DNA of 64,000 nucleotides from JAHKLT01 sp046197865 (lineage in GTDB: Archaea; Methanobacteriota; Methanobacteria; Methanobacteriales; Methanobacteriaceae), in contig NZ_CP166990.1 of assembly GCF_046197865.1 (NCBI RefSeq), forward strand, positions 248,001 to 312,000. Direction: 5' to 3'. Positions 18,364 to 26,184 of this stretch are shown in pieces. The position numbers were made by a program, and so were the translations under genes. Under the pieces are notes generated by a model. That model searched no databases. It saw only the letters and a list, made by a program, of their open reading frames with translations, and was not told the origin of the DNA. Each line of letters starts with the position of its first letter. Position 1 is the stretch's first letter.

Positions 18364-18407
18364 AATTAAGATTTCTCGTTACGGTTTCTTGACTCCTATT
18401 ATTTTTA

Positions 18408-18490
18408 GCGGGGGTGCCCGAGAGGCCAAAGGGGACAGGCTTAGGACCTGTTGACGCAGGTCTACCAGGGTTCGAATCCCTGCTCCCGCA
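18408..18490 (+). tRNA. tRNA-Leu (TAG)
   Basis: Acceptor GCGGGGG pairs with CTCCCGC (one G-T pair) and the discriminator is A. The anticodon arm ACAGG-CTTAGGA-CCTGT gives TAG. A long variable arm typical of tRNA-Leu is present (TGACGCAGGTCTACC). Confidence 0.95.
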
Positions 18491-18528
18491 TTAATCTTTA
18501 ATTTTTGAAATATATTTTGTATTCAAAA

Positions 18529-18605
<77 letters not shown>

Positions 18606-18650
18606 GATTAATTCTATTTTTATGAATTTTTTAAAAAACTTAATGATATT

Positions 18651-19058
18651 ATGGTTAAAAAAGGATCTACTGAAGAACGAGACTTAGTTCATAAGCTATG
18701 GGATAGAAATTTTGCAGCTATGAGAGCTCCAGCTTCAGGAGGAGCTACTAAAAGACCACTTCCAGATATTATTGCAGGTAATGGAAAAATTTATCTAGCT
18801 ATTGAAGTTAAAACCACTACTAAAGATAAAATTTATATAGATTCTGTTCAAATTGATGCACTATGTGAATTTTCTAATACATTTGGTGCAACTGCATATA
18901 TTGGAATTAAATTTAAATATACAAAATGGCTTTTTTTAAAACCTGAAGATGTAGAACGTACTAAAAGTAATAATCTTAAAATAGAAAAAGATGTAGCTTT
19001 AGAAAAAGCTTTAGAAATCGATGAGATTATTGGAATAGATAAACAAGTTAAGTTTTAA
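18651..19058 (+). CDS. hjc: Holliday junction resolvase Hjc
   Basis: A 135-residue archaeal resolvase that cuts four-way DNA junctions symmetrically. The nuclease core is 'GSTEERDLVHKLWDRNFAAMRAPASGG', 'LPDIIAG' and 'YLAIEVKTTT', giving the E...D...ExK catalytic pattern. 'YIDSVQIDALCEFSNTFGATAYIGIKFK' follows. The C-terminal 30 residues are a charged tail. It is embedded between tRNA genes. Only a weak TGAT precedes the ATG at 18651. The call is firm from motifs and length. Confidence 0.95.
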   Translation: MVKKGSTEERDLVHKLWDRNFAAMRAPASGGATKRPLPDIIAGNGKIYLAIEVKTTTKDKIYIDSVQIDALCEFSNTFGATAYIGIKFKYTKWLFLKPEDVERTKSNNLKIEKDVALEKALEIDEIIGIDKQVKF

Positions 19059-19069
19059 TTTTTCATGAA

Positions 19070-19083
19070 AAGGTTTAAATATC
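19070..19083 (+). promoter_or_regulatory. Predicted TATA region of tRNA-Cys
   Basis: AAAGGTTTAAATAT lies about 30 bases before tRNA-Cys, the normal distance for an archaeal TATA box acting on a tRNA gene. Confidence 0.5.
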
Positions 19084-19108
19084 ATTGTAAACAAACATAT
19101 TTTTATAT

Positions 19109-19180
<72 letters not shown>

Positions 19181-19213
19181 CTTAGTTAACATATTATTTT
19201 TTGTTAGCTTTTT

Positions 19214-19360
19214 GGGGTTATAGTGTAACCTGGCATCATCTGGGACTCCAGTTGTCTTTGAAGAAATACGCGTAGTCTGAACAGTATCCGTTGTGATGAT
19301 CAATTGGAGTACTGAGACAAGAGAAATCCCAGGATCGGGGTTCAAATCCCTGTGACCCCA
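19214..19360 (+). tRNA. tRNA-Trp (CCA) with a 74-base intron
   Basis: Acceptor GGGGTTA pairs with TGACCCC (19353-19359) and the discriminator is A. The anticodon CCA is at 19248-19250. The exon junctions fit the canonical position 37/38, giving an intron at about 19252-19325 and a spliced anticodon arm TGGGA-CTCCAGA-TCCCA. TTGTC and GACAA near the junctions can form the bulge-helix-bulge helix. The intron carries C/D RNA boxes. The gene is the left boundary of an accessory island. A decayed copy is at 24915-25061. Confidence 0.95.
19252..19325 (+). ncRNA. Box C/D guide RNA within the tRNA-Trp intron
   Basis: Boxes visible are CTGA at 19277-19280 (D'), GTGATGA at 19293-19299 (C') and CTGA at 19312-19315 (D). 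Box C near the 5' end is degenerate. CAATTGGAGT before box D pairs with ACTCCAGTTG of the pre-tRNA (one G-T pair). The fifth base upstream of box D pairs with C34, so the guide predicts 2'-O-methyl-C34 of tRNA-Trp. Archaeal tRNA-Trp introns guiding C34 and U39 methylation are known in Haloferax and others. I could not see a matching U39 guide here. Confidence 0.75.
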
Positions 19361-20001
19361 TTTTATGCTTATTTTTAAGGAATTTACTAATTTTAAACAT
19401 TTTAATAATTAATTAAAGCATTTTAATAGTCATTTTTAATTATTTGATACAATTTTCACAATCTCAAAAAGAAGATATAAAACCATATATTTGCAATTTT
19501 TTTTATTAAACAATTGAATATCTTCAAATTAAATAATATAAGAATTAATAAGATGTTTTTGGAAGATATGAAATAAAGTAATATAAACTTCATTTTTTTT
19601 TAAATCTGTATTTTTTTTATAATAAATTGTTCTAAATAATTACCAAAATTTTTTAAAAAGGAATAAATTAATCTATTTTCAATAATTTTTTAATAAATGA
19701 AAATTTTTATCCTAGAATGCTTATTCTAGGAACAAATAATATTTGGTTAAATTTTCAAATATTTCATTAATGTTATTAATTCTGTAAAATATGTATGAAA
19801 ATTTCAATAAATTTAAACAATTATGGGAAGAACAAGCTTTTATATTGTGTTGAAAAATTTTACAATTTAAGATAGGTTTAAATGACTTTCATTATAAAAA
19901 TACTGTTGATGAACATAGTTAGATAGATTATGATAACAGAATTATTATCTTAATTATGAATGGTTCAATTAAATATTTATTAAATACTTATTAGTGGATG
20001 G
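19361..20001. other. 641-base non-coding left flank of the island
   Basis: Very A/T-rich with no credible reading frame. The only clear structure is a perfect 9-bp hairpin, TCCTAGAAT-GCTT-ATTCTAGGA, at 19710-19731. The 18 bases AAAATTTTTATCCTAGAA (19700-19717) recur exactly at 25086-25103, 25 bases past the tRNA-Trp copy. No integrase remnant was recognised. Confidence 0.6.
19710..19731. repeat. Perfect 9-bp hairpin, part of a sequence repeated beyond the island
   Basis: Stem TCCTAGAAT/ATTCTAGGA with loop GCTT. A degenerate form (TCCTAGAAG...) follows the tRNA-Trp copy at 25096. It could be a recombination site, a terminator or the trace of a segmental duplication. Confidence 0.5.
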
Positions 20002-21759
20002 ATGAATATGACTGACACAATAAAATATTTTATGTGGGGATACCAGAAACATTTTCAAATTTCTTTACAAGTATATGCTGAAGAACTCTTTGACGAAATT
20101 GATGTTAAATTAAAACCAAAAGTATTTTTATTTGGGATACTTAATGAAGAAAGAACTGATAGACATCCTATTTGCATAGAGCCTGAGGATTATGGTTATT
20201 CTGTGAAAGCATTTGAAGAAATGGAGAATCTTGCACAACAACTTGAAAAAGTTGACAAAAACAGAAACATTTTTCATACGATTCCAAGTGTTCATGAAAA
20301 CCATATGAATAGAATATCTTCTAATGCTAAAATTGAAGCAATAAAAAAAATATTGTATAAAGAAGATGTGAGGGGAGGTACTGAAAAATTTGTTTCATAT
20401 CCAACTTATGTTGATGGATTTTTTGTTTATATTGTTCTTGAAATCGATAAAAAAGCATTAGATAATCACTATTCTCTAACAAAAAATAAAACCGATGAAG
20501 GGTATAAAATCAGTCGTTCTTTTATTGAAAGTGCTATAGATGCTTTTTTGAAAGAAACTCCAAATTATCTTAAAGAACCAAATCGAGGACTAAACATTAT
20601 TGAAAGATCTATGTATGAACTTTTAAGAGAATCTGGCAAGCAATTTATGTACTCAATTTCACAAGCAGGTGAAAATTTTAATGGGTTACATGGTTTTTAT
20701 GATGCATGTAATGCCATTTCATCATTAAAATATGAAGGTGCTGAAGGATTAGGAAAAATGATAGTTGCGAAAAAAAATCATTCTAATGTTCGTTTGACAT
20801 TGGAACTTAAAGAACCTATTAAAATTTCTGATTTTAGAAAAGTAAGAAAATTTTTGGAATTATCGGATGATAAATATCTGATTGTTTTGGATTCAGAATT
20901 AATATATGGTTTAGGTGAATATATAGGTAAATACAACCCAAAAGAAGAATCTCTTTTCATGATTAATTTCATAAGTCATTATAAATGGGAAGTGCTTCAT
21001 GATAACAATTCAATGATGGTTGTTGAATACGAGCAACCAAATATTCCAAAGGATAGAATGGATAGAGATAATTTTTATGCTGATCTAAAAAGAATTTTCA
21101 ATGATATTGATAAAAGGCAATTAGACGATCTTTGGGACATTACAAATGAGGCAACAAAGCAATCTCATGGAACTATGCTTGTTATTTCGGATAATGTGGA
21201 AATAGAAACAAAAAGGTTATGTAAACAAAGTTTTTCTTTGGAACCATTTAAATTGACTCCAAATATTGTATTACAAATTACTTCTATAGATGGGGCAGTT
21301 TTTTTAGATAAAAATTCTTTTTGTCATGCTGTTGGTGTTATTCTTGATGGTTTGGCAACTGACAAAGGAGATTCATCAAGAGGTGCAAGATATAATTCAG
21401 CTATCCGTTACTATGAACAAGTTGGTAAAAATCATCCCACAGTTTTAATAATTATCTCTGAAGATGGTATGATAAATCTTATTCCTAACTTAAAACCACA
21501 GATAAATCATTCGGAGATTATTGAAGCGATAAAATCTTTGGAAGAAATGAGCAAATCTGAAGAAGTTAAAATTAAATATTTTAATCATTTAATGTCATTT
21601 TTCACTGCAGGGGAATTTTATCTGACAAAAGAAGAATGTGAAAAAATAAATGAGTTACGTAAGATAATTGAAGATAATAAAAAAGATATATCAATTCATA
21701 AAGTGTATAGAGATTTAAAACCAAATGATGAAATGAATGAAAGTTTTTATCTTGATTGA
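20002..21759 (+). CDS. Diadenylate-cyclase-fold (DisA_N/DAC) protein with a large N-terminal putative sensor region
   Basis: A 585-residue protein with no signal peptide or membrane segment. In its C-terminal part, D430-G431-A432 ('SIDGAVFLDKNSF') and R463-Y464-N465 ('SRGARYNSAIRY') occupy the places of the DGA and RHR motifs of DisA/CdaA. The spacing is 33 residues, the same as I recall for DisA of Thermotoga. 'LIIISEDGMINLI' matches the following SEE-G strand. The remaining 400 N-terminal residues resemble nothing I can name. Predicted conflict-system DACs carry diverse N-terminal sensor domains (DACNx families, Burroughs and Aravind). The HR of RHR is replaced by YN. It may make c-di-AMP or another nucleotide, or be inactive. 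It converges on the ABC-3C operon. An alternative start is ATG 20008. Confidence 0.68.
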   Translation: MNMTDTIKYFMWGYQKHFQISLQVYAEELFDEIDVKLKPKVFLFGILNEERTDRHPICIEPEDYGYSVKAFEEMENLAQQLEKVDKNRNIFHTIPSVHENHMNRISSNAKIEAIKKILYKEDVRGGTEKFVSYPTYVDGFFVYIVLEIDKKALDNHYSLTKNKTDEGYKISRSFIESAIDAFLKETPNYLKEPNRGLNIIERSMYELLRESGKQFMYSISQAGENFNGLHGFYDACNAISSLKYEGAEGLGKMIVAKKNHSNVRLTLELKEPIKISDFRKVRKFLELSDDKYLIVLDSELIYGLGEYIGKYNPKEESLFMINFISHYKWEVLHDNNSMMVVEYEQPNIPKDRMDRDNFYADLKRIFNDIDKRQLDDLWDITNEATKQSHGTMLVISDNVEIETKRLCKQSFSLEPFKLTPNIVLQITSIDGAVFLDKNSFCHAVGVILDGLATDKGDSSRGARYNSAIRYYEQVGKNHPTVLIIISEDGMINLIPNLKPQINHSEIIEAIKSLEEMSKSEEVKIKYFNHLMSFFTAGEFYLTKEECEKINELRKIIEDNKKDISIHKVYRDLKPNDEMNESFYLD

Positions 21760-21895
21760 AAGATTTAAAATTTGATCAATGAAACTAGAGTTAATGGATT
21801 CACAAAAATTGTATAAATCAAATTAATAACTATATGAAAAATCATATTTGATTTAATAATTATGTGTAATCTACTTTATAATCCAATATAATTTA

Positions 21896-23632
21896 TTAAT
21901 TGAATATTTCACTAAATATATGACCAGAAGGGTCTTTATCAGATAATTCTAATCTGATGAAGTCTTTAATGTCAAAATTATCTTCCCAATAATTATCAGG
22001 TATTGTATCTGAATTAAGTGTACATATATATTGTGTGTCATTATTAATACATTTTGATCTAATATATTGCAATGCTAGAGCTACTTGAGTTGAATCAACA
22101 CCATCATATAGCTCACTATCATGAATTAAAAAATCAATATTTCTTTTTTCAGAATTTAGTTCTAATAACATTGCATCATAGCAAAATATTTTCATTTTAC
22201 TATAACCTCTACTTTTATCTTTAGGAAATTCTATTTTAAAATCATATCCCTTTTCGGGAGTGTTTATGATTAATTTTCCCTGTTCTTTGTATAATGCCAT
22301 AGTATTTGAATTGAAAATGTTAACAGCTTTTTCCCATACAGGACGCCTTAATTCATATTCTCTTTTCATTTTCTCAGATAAAATAACACTATCTTCTTTA
22401 AGTTTATCTTTATTTTCATCAATTAGATTATATTTGTTGATATTGAAATTTAATTTGTCTATTTCTAATTTATAATCATAAAGTTCTTTTTGTATATATT
22501 TAACTTCATCAAAAGCTTTATGTGTGTTTAATATCTGCATTATATCAGAACGTTTTAAATCTATGCTTTCCAATTTATTAGCATTATTTTTAATTTCTTT
22601 CTCTAATTCTAAAATTTCAACATTAAGAAATTCTTTTCTATTAGAAATCAATTTTTCATGGAATTTTTTGGCTTCTTTAAATGTTTTTTTTATATTATTT
22701 GAAAATACAATCCCTACTTCTTCAAACAAATTTTCAATATCCTCTTCTTCAGGACCTTTTTCTTGCTTTATTGCAGATTTATAATTAGATAGTTTTTTCT
22801 TAAGAGTTAAGCTTTTGTTGGAAACATTTCTAATTTCCCTAGACAAACTATCGGCTTGATCTTCTAAATGTTCATATTCTTCATGAATTTGATATTTGGA
22901 TAATAATTTATCTTTTTGCTCTAATTCAGCTTCCAAATTAAGTTTTTCAGCTTCCATTTGCCCTTTACTAGGATATTCAGATTTAATTTTTTTTAATTCT
23001 TTATCTAATTCTGAATTTTTTATTTTAATATTATTAATTTTTGTTGCACAGCATGAATTTAAGCCTAATAAAAAAGAATTATAAACTTGTACCTTCCATT
23101 CTTTATAGTATTTATCAGTTAAAAAAGGATCTAAATAGGCATCTGGATTTTTACGAATAAAATAAGAAATTAAATTTCTATATGTGGGAGTGTATGAGAT
23201 GTGATTTATATCATCAAGTTTAAACAAATATAACCCTAATAATTTTTGCCACTCTTTTATTGTATAATATGTTGCACCTGTTTTATCTGTCTTAGGAGTT
23301 ATAGGAAATTTTTCAGTTGTTCCATTAATAAAAATTTTATTTGATTCATTTATGGCCCTACTTATTGTTATTTTTTGATCAAAAAGATCTAAATCCATTT
23401 TAAATATCCAGTCTTCTATTAATTTAATATTTTTTAAATAGCTTTTTTTATTAGGTTCGGTCCCTAAACAAAAATCTAACACTTCTATCAAAGTTGTTTT
23501 TCCAACACCATTACGATTATCTTTTTTCCCAGAATTATCTTCTTTAATTCCAACAATTATATTAAGATCCTTCTTAAATTCAACTTCTTTAAACTTATCT
23601 TCGTCATTTTCAGCATAAATTTTGTAAATCAT
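21896..23632 (-). CDS. DUF2326 SMC/Rad50-like ATPase of an ABC-3C system
   Basis: A 578-residue ABC ATPase with a coiled coil. The N-terminal 'RNGVGKTTLIEVLDFCLG' contains the Walker A GVGKTT (residues 42-47). A long coiled coil spans about 200-410 (Glu/Lys-rich heptads). The C-terminal lobe has the DUF2326 hallmark 'DFLIHDSELYDGVDSTQ', corresponding to the Walker B/D-loop area. DUF2326 ATPases form ABC-3C three-component systems, predicted to act in anti-invader nucleoprotein sensing. It is the last gene of a three-gene minus-strand operon and overlaps the middle component by 4 bp (ATGA type). The activity against phage is inference. Confidence 0.85.
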   Translation of the reverse strand: MIYKIYAENDEDKFKEVEFKKDLNIIVGIKEDNSGKKDNRNGVGKTTLIEVLDFCLGTEPNKKSYLKNIKLIEDWIFKMDLDLFDQKITISRAINESNKIFINGTTEKFPITPKTDKTGATYYTIKEWQKLLGLYLFKLDDINHISYTPTYRNLISYFIRKNPDAYLDPFLTDKYYKEWKVQVYNSFLLGLNSCCATKINNIKIKNSELDKELKKIKSEYPSKGQMEAEKLNLEAELEQKDKLLSKYQIHEEYEHLEDQADSLSREIRNVSNKSLTLKKKLSNYKSAIKQEKGPEEEDIENLFEEVGIVFSNNIKKTFKEAKKFHEKLISNRKEFLNVEILELEKEIKNNANKLESIDLKRSDIMQILNTHKAFDEVKYIQKELYDYKLEIDKLNFNINKYNLIDENKDKLKEDSVILSEKMKREYELRRPVWEKAVNIFNSNTMALYKEQGKLIINTPEKGYDFKIEFPKDKSRGYSKMKIFCYDAMLLELNSEKRNIDFLIHDSELYDGVDSTQVALALQYIRSKCINNDTQYICTLNSDTIPDNYWEDNFDIKDFIRLELSDKDPSGHIFSEIFN

Positions 23633-23859
23633 TGTTTGACCTTAATAATATTATTTTCATTGTCTAAATCTATAATTCCAATTATAAACAACATATCTAA
23701 AGTTAATAGAAATCTTTCAAAATTATAAACATTTTCATTCTTTTTAACTTTTTCCCATAATGTAGATAAAGGGATACTAGAAGATATATTTCTAATAATA
23801 AGATTTCCCACTCCTATTAGGGTTTCATCAGAATTTAAGTATTTTGTAGGCAAAATCAT
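23629..23859 (-). CDS. ABC-3C middle component, MC6-like
   Basis: A 76-residue protein, 'MILPTKYLNSDETLIGVGNLIIRNI...LWEKV...YNFERFLLTLDMLFIIGIID'. This is the compact winged-helix-like pattern of ABC-3C middle components of the MC6 kind, which link the ATPase to the effector. Both ends overlap the neighbouring genes by 4 bp, so all three proteins should be made together. It is too short for independent functional reading, and the assignment rests on pattern and context. Confidence 0.78.
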   Translation of the reverse strand: MILPTKYLNSDETLIGVGNLIIRNISSSIPLSTLWEKVKKNENVYNFERFLLTLDMLFIIGIIDLDNENNIIKVKQ

Positions 23860-24647
23860 TTCTCAAACAACTCACAAATCATAAATAGATAACATAAAAG
23901 TCCAAGACTAGCTGCTTGTTGTCTATCATTTAAATTTTCTTTGACAGAGTCATAAAGTTTTAAAAATAACATATCTCCCTCAAGTTCTTCTTTGTAATTA
24001 TCATATGTAATTAAAAAACCAGATTTCAATTTAGTAGAAAAAAATTCATCATCTTGCTCTTGTTCTTTAAGAAAATTTTTTATTTGAATAGATTGACTTA
24101 TTCCTTGTGAAATTAAAGTTTTTGATATAGCAGAAAGATTATTTTTCTGAATTTTAACATCAGGTTTACGTAAATTCTCAAAATCCACTTCTCCATTAAA
24201 TCCGATTTTAGAATTATAATCTTTACCAAATCTAATAATATTATTTGAAGCAATTTCTAAATCATAAAAATCAAAATCTGCTATTGAATTCTCCCTAATG
24301 AGTTCCATTTTTTTGATATGATTTTTTTTGATTTCTAATAATTTTTCAGGAGTATAAAATTCAGAATCTGAATCAATAATTTTATGGCAATTACGACATA
24401 ACAATATTAAATTATTTTCTTTGGATTTTTCTTTTTTAGATAAATTAGAATCTCCTCGAGGGCCATTAATACTATCAGCATAGATATGCGCCATTTCTCC
24501 AATTTGTCCTTCAACATCCCCTTTTTGAAAAGTCAATTTTTGAGTGCAATTTTCCATCATGCATTGATCAGATGCCTGTGTATAAAGAATTTTAATAGTA
24601 GGAATACTTATATTTGGTCTTTTGCTATTACTCGCTTCATCACTCAT
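23856..24647 (-). CDS. ABC-3C effector with N-terminal HNH nuclease-like domain
   Basis: A 263-residue protein. Residues about 29-110 look like an HNH/McrA-type nuclease. C29/C34 and C84/C87 form a zinc knuckle, 'EMAHIYADS' supplies the first His (H54) and 'NLILLCRNCHKIID' the Asn/His part (H88). The C-terminal 130 residues contain no familiar catalytic motif and are probably the ABC-3C C-terminal (CTD) assembly domain. As first gene of the operon it would encode the DNA- or RNA-cutting effector released by the DUF2326 ATPase. The start is ATG at 24647. The target is unknown, and nuclease activity is inferred from motifs. Confidence 0.78.
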   Translation of the reverse strand: MSDEASNSKRPNISIPTIKILYTQASDQCMMENCTQKLTFQKGDVEGQIGEMAHIYADSINGPRGDSNLSKKEKSKENNLILLCRNCHKIIDSDSEFYTPEKLLEIKKNHIKKMELIRENSIADFDFYDLEIASNNIIRFGKDYNSKIGFNGEVDFENLRKPDVKIQKNNLSAISKTLISQGISQSIQIKNFLKEQEQDDEFFSTKLKSGFLITYDNYKEELEGDMLFLKLYDSVKENLNDRQQAASLGLLCYLFMICELFEK

Positions 24648-24914
24648 ATTAACACTGTTGAAATATTGATATTCTTAATATATATAATATTCTAAAAATT
24701 TGTTGTGATATTTTTAATAATTTTTTGACCAATTATTTATTAATTTATTTATTTAATATAAATTTCAAAAAATAATAAGTGTCATAAACTTTAGTAAATT
24801 TTATATTTATTATTATTCAATATATTATTAGAGATTGTGTATTGTTGTAAGTTCTAAAAAAGGTAAAAATAAATTTATTTGGGAATTAACACTACGTATG
24901 TTCTTCATTTTGTT

Positions 24915-25061
24915 TGGGTTATAGTGTAACCTGGCATCATCTGGGACTCCAGTTGTCTTTGAAGAAATACGCGTAGTCTGAACAGTATCCGTTGTGATGA
25001 TCAATTGGAGTACTGAAACATGAGAAATCTCAGGATGGGGTTTCAAATCTCTATGACTTCA
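24915..25061 (+). pseudogene. Decayed tRNA-Trp copy with intact intron guide region
   Basis: 147 bases, the same length as the intact gene at 19214-19360 and alignable without gaps. Position 1 is T instead of G, positions 2-102 are identical, and nine substitutions fall in positions 103-147. These break the acceptor stem (TGACTTC instead of TGACCCC) and alter the anticodon 3' arm and T-stem. It cannot form a normal tRNA. Boxes D', C' and D and the C34 guide of the intron are all retained. The first downstream change is the base right after box D. It forms the right boundary of the accessory island. Confidence 0.9.
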
Positions 25062-25085
25062 TTTTTATATAATTTTTAATTAATT

Positions 25086-25103
25086 AAAATTTTTATCCTA
25101 GAA
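25086..25103 (+). repeat. 18-base repeat shared with the left end of the island
   Basis: AAAATTTTTATCCTAGAA matches 19700-19717 exactly, with looser similarity on both sides. Here it is 25 bases past the tRNA-Trp copy, and at the left end it is 340 bases past the intact gene. Confidence 0.6.
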
Positions 25104-25172
25104 GATTCTTTTAAGAACATTTGCAATTTATTTTAAAAATAGTTTTAATTAGAAAAATATATAATATATTCA

Positions 25173-25391
25173 TTTTACATATTTTCAGTATTCTATTTTA
25201 CACATTTTCACTATTTTATTTTACATATTTTCAGTATTCTATTTTACACATTTTCACTATTTTATTTTACATATTTTCAGTATTCTATTTTACACATTTT
25301 CACTATTTTATTTTACATATTTTCAGTATTCTATTTTACACATTTTCACTATTTTATTTTACATATTTTCAGTATTCTATTTTACACATTT
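25173..25391. repeat. Minisatellite, 23-base half-units in a 46-base period
   Basis: About 4.8 copies of a 46-base period made of two related halves, TTTTACATATTTTCAGTATT+CTA and TTTTACACATTTTCACTATT+TTA, nearly perfect throughout. The period is not a multiple of three and no ribosome binding site precedes it, so the 90-codon frame across it is not a gene. It lies just outside the decayed tRNA-Trp copy. Bases 25392-25577 hold nothing recognisable. Confidence 0.9.
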
Positions 25392-25577
25392 AAGATTTTG
25401 ACTTAGATGTCGCAAAAAATAGTGTTTTTAGTAAGCCTTATTGTTTATTATTTTAAGATATTTACTAATTTAATCTAGTAATAATCGAAATAAGAAATAA
25501 TTATGTGAATTTTCATTGAAAAAACAAAATAAAACGATTAAAATAAATAAATGAAATTATTATATTAATTTTAAAAT

Positions 25578-25715
25578 TTATTTTTGCACAAAATTTCCAC
25601 AGGAATCATAATCATTTGTTAATTCATTTGTTAAAGTACAACCTTCACTCCAGCGACCTAATCTATAGTAATCATCAACATTACCATAAAATATACAATC
25701 TTTACAAAAACCCAT
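25578..25715 (-). CDS. 45-residue cysteine-rich small protein
   Basis: A short frame with cysteines at 4, 7, 26 and 39: 'MGFCKDCIFYGN' at the N-terminus, 'WSEGC' in the middle and 'DSCGNFVQ' near the end. This is a CxxC-x18-C-x12-C arrangement suggesting a small zinc- or iron-sulphur-binding protein. The ATG at 25715 is preceded on the minus strand by AGTGAT at good spacing. No family is recognised. It is separated by about 70 bases from the ribbon-helix-helix gene on the same strand. Confidence 0.6.
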   Translation of the reverse strand: MGFCKDCIFYGNVDDYYRLGRWSEGCTLTNELTNDYDSCGNFVQK

Positions 25716-25786
25716 AATAAATCACTAATAGCTATTTATATTTTTTAAATTATTTATATTTTTATTAATAATTAACACTAAGAATG

Positions 25787-26062
25787 TTATTCTCCTTTTC
25801 GTACTTGATTTTGAAGTTCTAAAACATTAAATGGTTTATCTGTTTTTATACTTCCTATAAAATTACTAATGTCTATATTAGGATCTCCTTCCATTATGAC
25901 ATTTATTTTAGCTTTGTTTTTCATTGGTTCTTTTTCTATACATTCTTTTAAATAGTCATTAATTATTTTCGTTTGTGTAGTTCGTTTATTAATAGCTATT
26001 TGTTTAATTGCTTCCATTATTTCAGGTTCTAAGCTTATTGTGCTTTTATTTTTCTTTTGCAT
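25787..26062 (-). CDS. Ribbon-helix-helix-type small DNA-binding protein
   Basis: A 91-residue protein with 'KSTISLEPEIMEAIKQIAINKRTTQTKIINDYLKECI' near the N-terminus, the beta-helix-helix pattern of RHH regulators and antitoxins. A polar 40-residue C-terminal tail follows. The ATG at 26062 directly follows GGTGATAAAA. An earlier GTG in frame is part of that site. No toxin gene is adjacent, though the 45-residue cysteine protein lies downstream. It could be an orphan antitoxin or a simple regulator. Confidence 0.65.
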   Translation of the reverse strand: MQKKNKSTISLEPEIMEAIKQIAINKRTTQTKIINDYLKECIEKEPMKNKAKINVIMEGDPNIDISNFIGSIKTDKPFNVLELQNQVRKGE

Positions 26063-26184
26063 TTTTATCACCTTTTATCAGATGATTAAGAATATTTATA
26101 TTATATTGTTTACTAGTTTAATATATTATTACTTTGTGAACTTTTTTAAGTTCTAATAATAAATAATTATTTTTGAGTGTTATT

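Noticed and set aside
19798..20002. Small frames upstream of the DAC gene as remnants of a transposase
   Set aside because: Only 10-20 codons each with stops between; no recognisable motif.
25173..25391. Possible CRISPR array
   Set aside because: Units follow each other without unique spacers; this is a tandem repeat.
25121..25393. 90-codon reading frame over the minisatellite
   Set aside because: It is a by-product of a 46-base repeat with no stop in that frame, has no ribosome binding site and gives a Phe/Ile/Tyr-only protein.
25787..26062. Complete toxin-antitoxin pair with the ribbon-helix-helix gene
   Set aside because: No RelE, MazF, PIN or HEPN-like partner is next to it.
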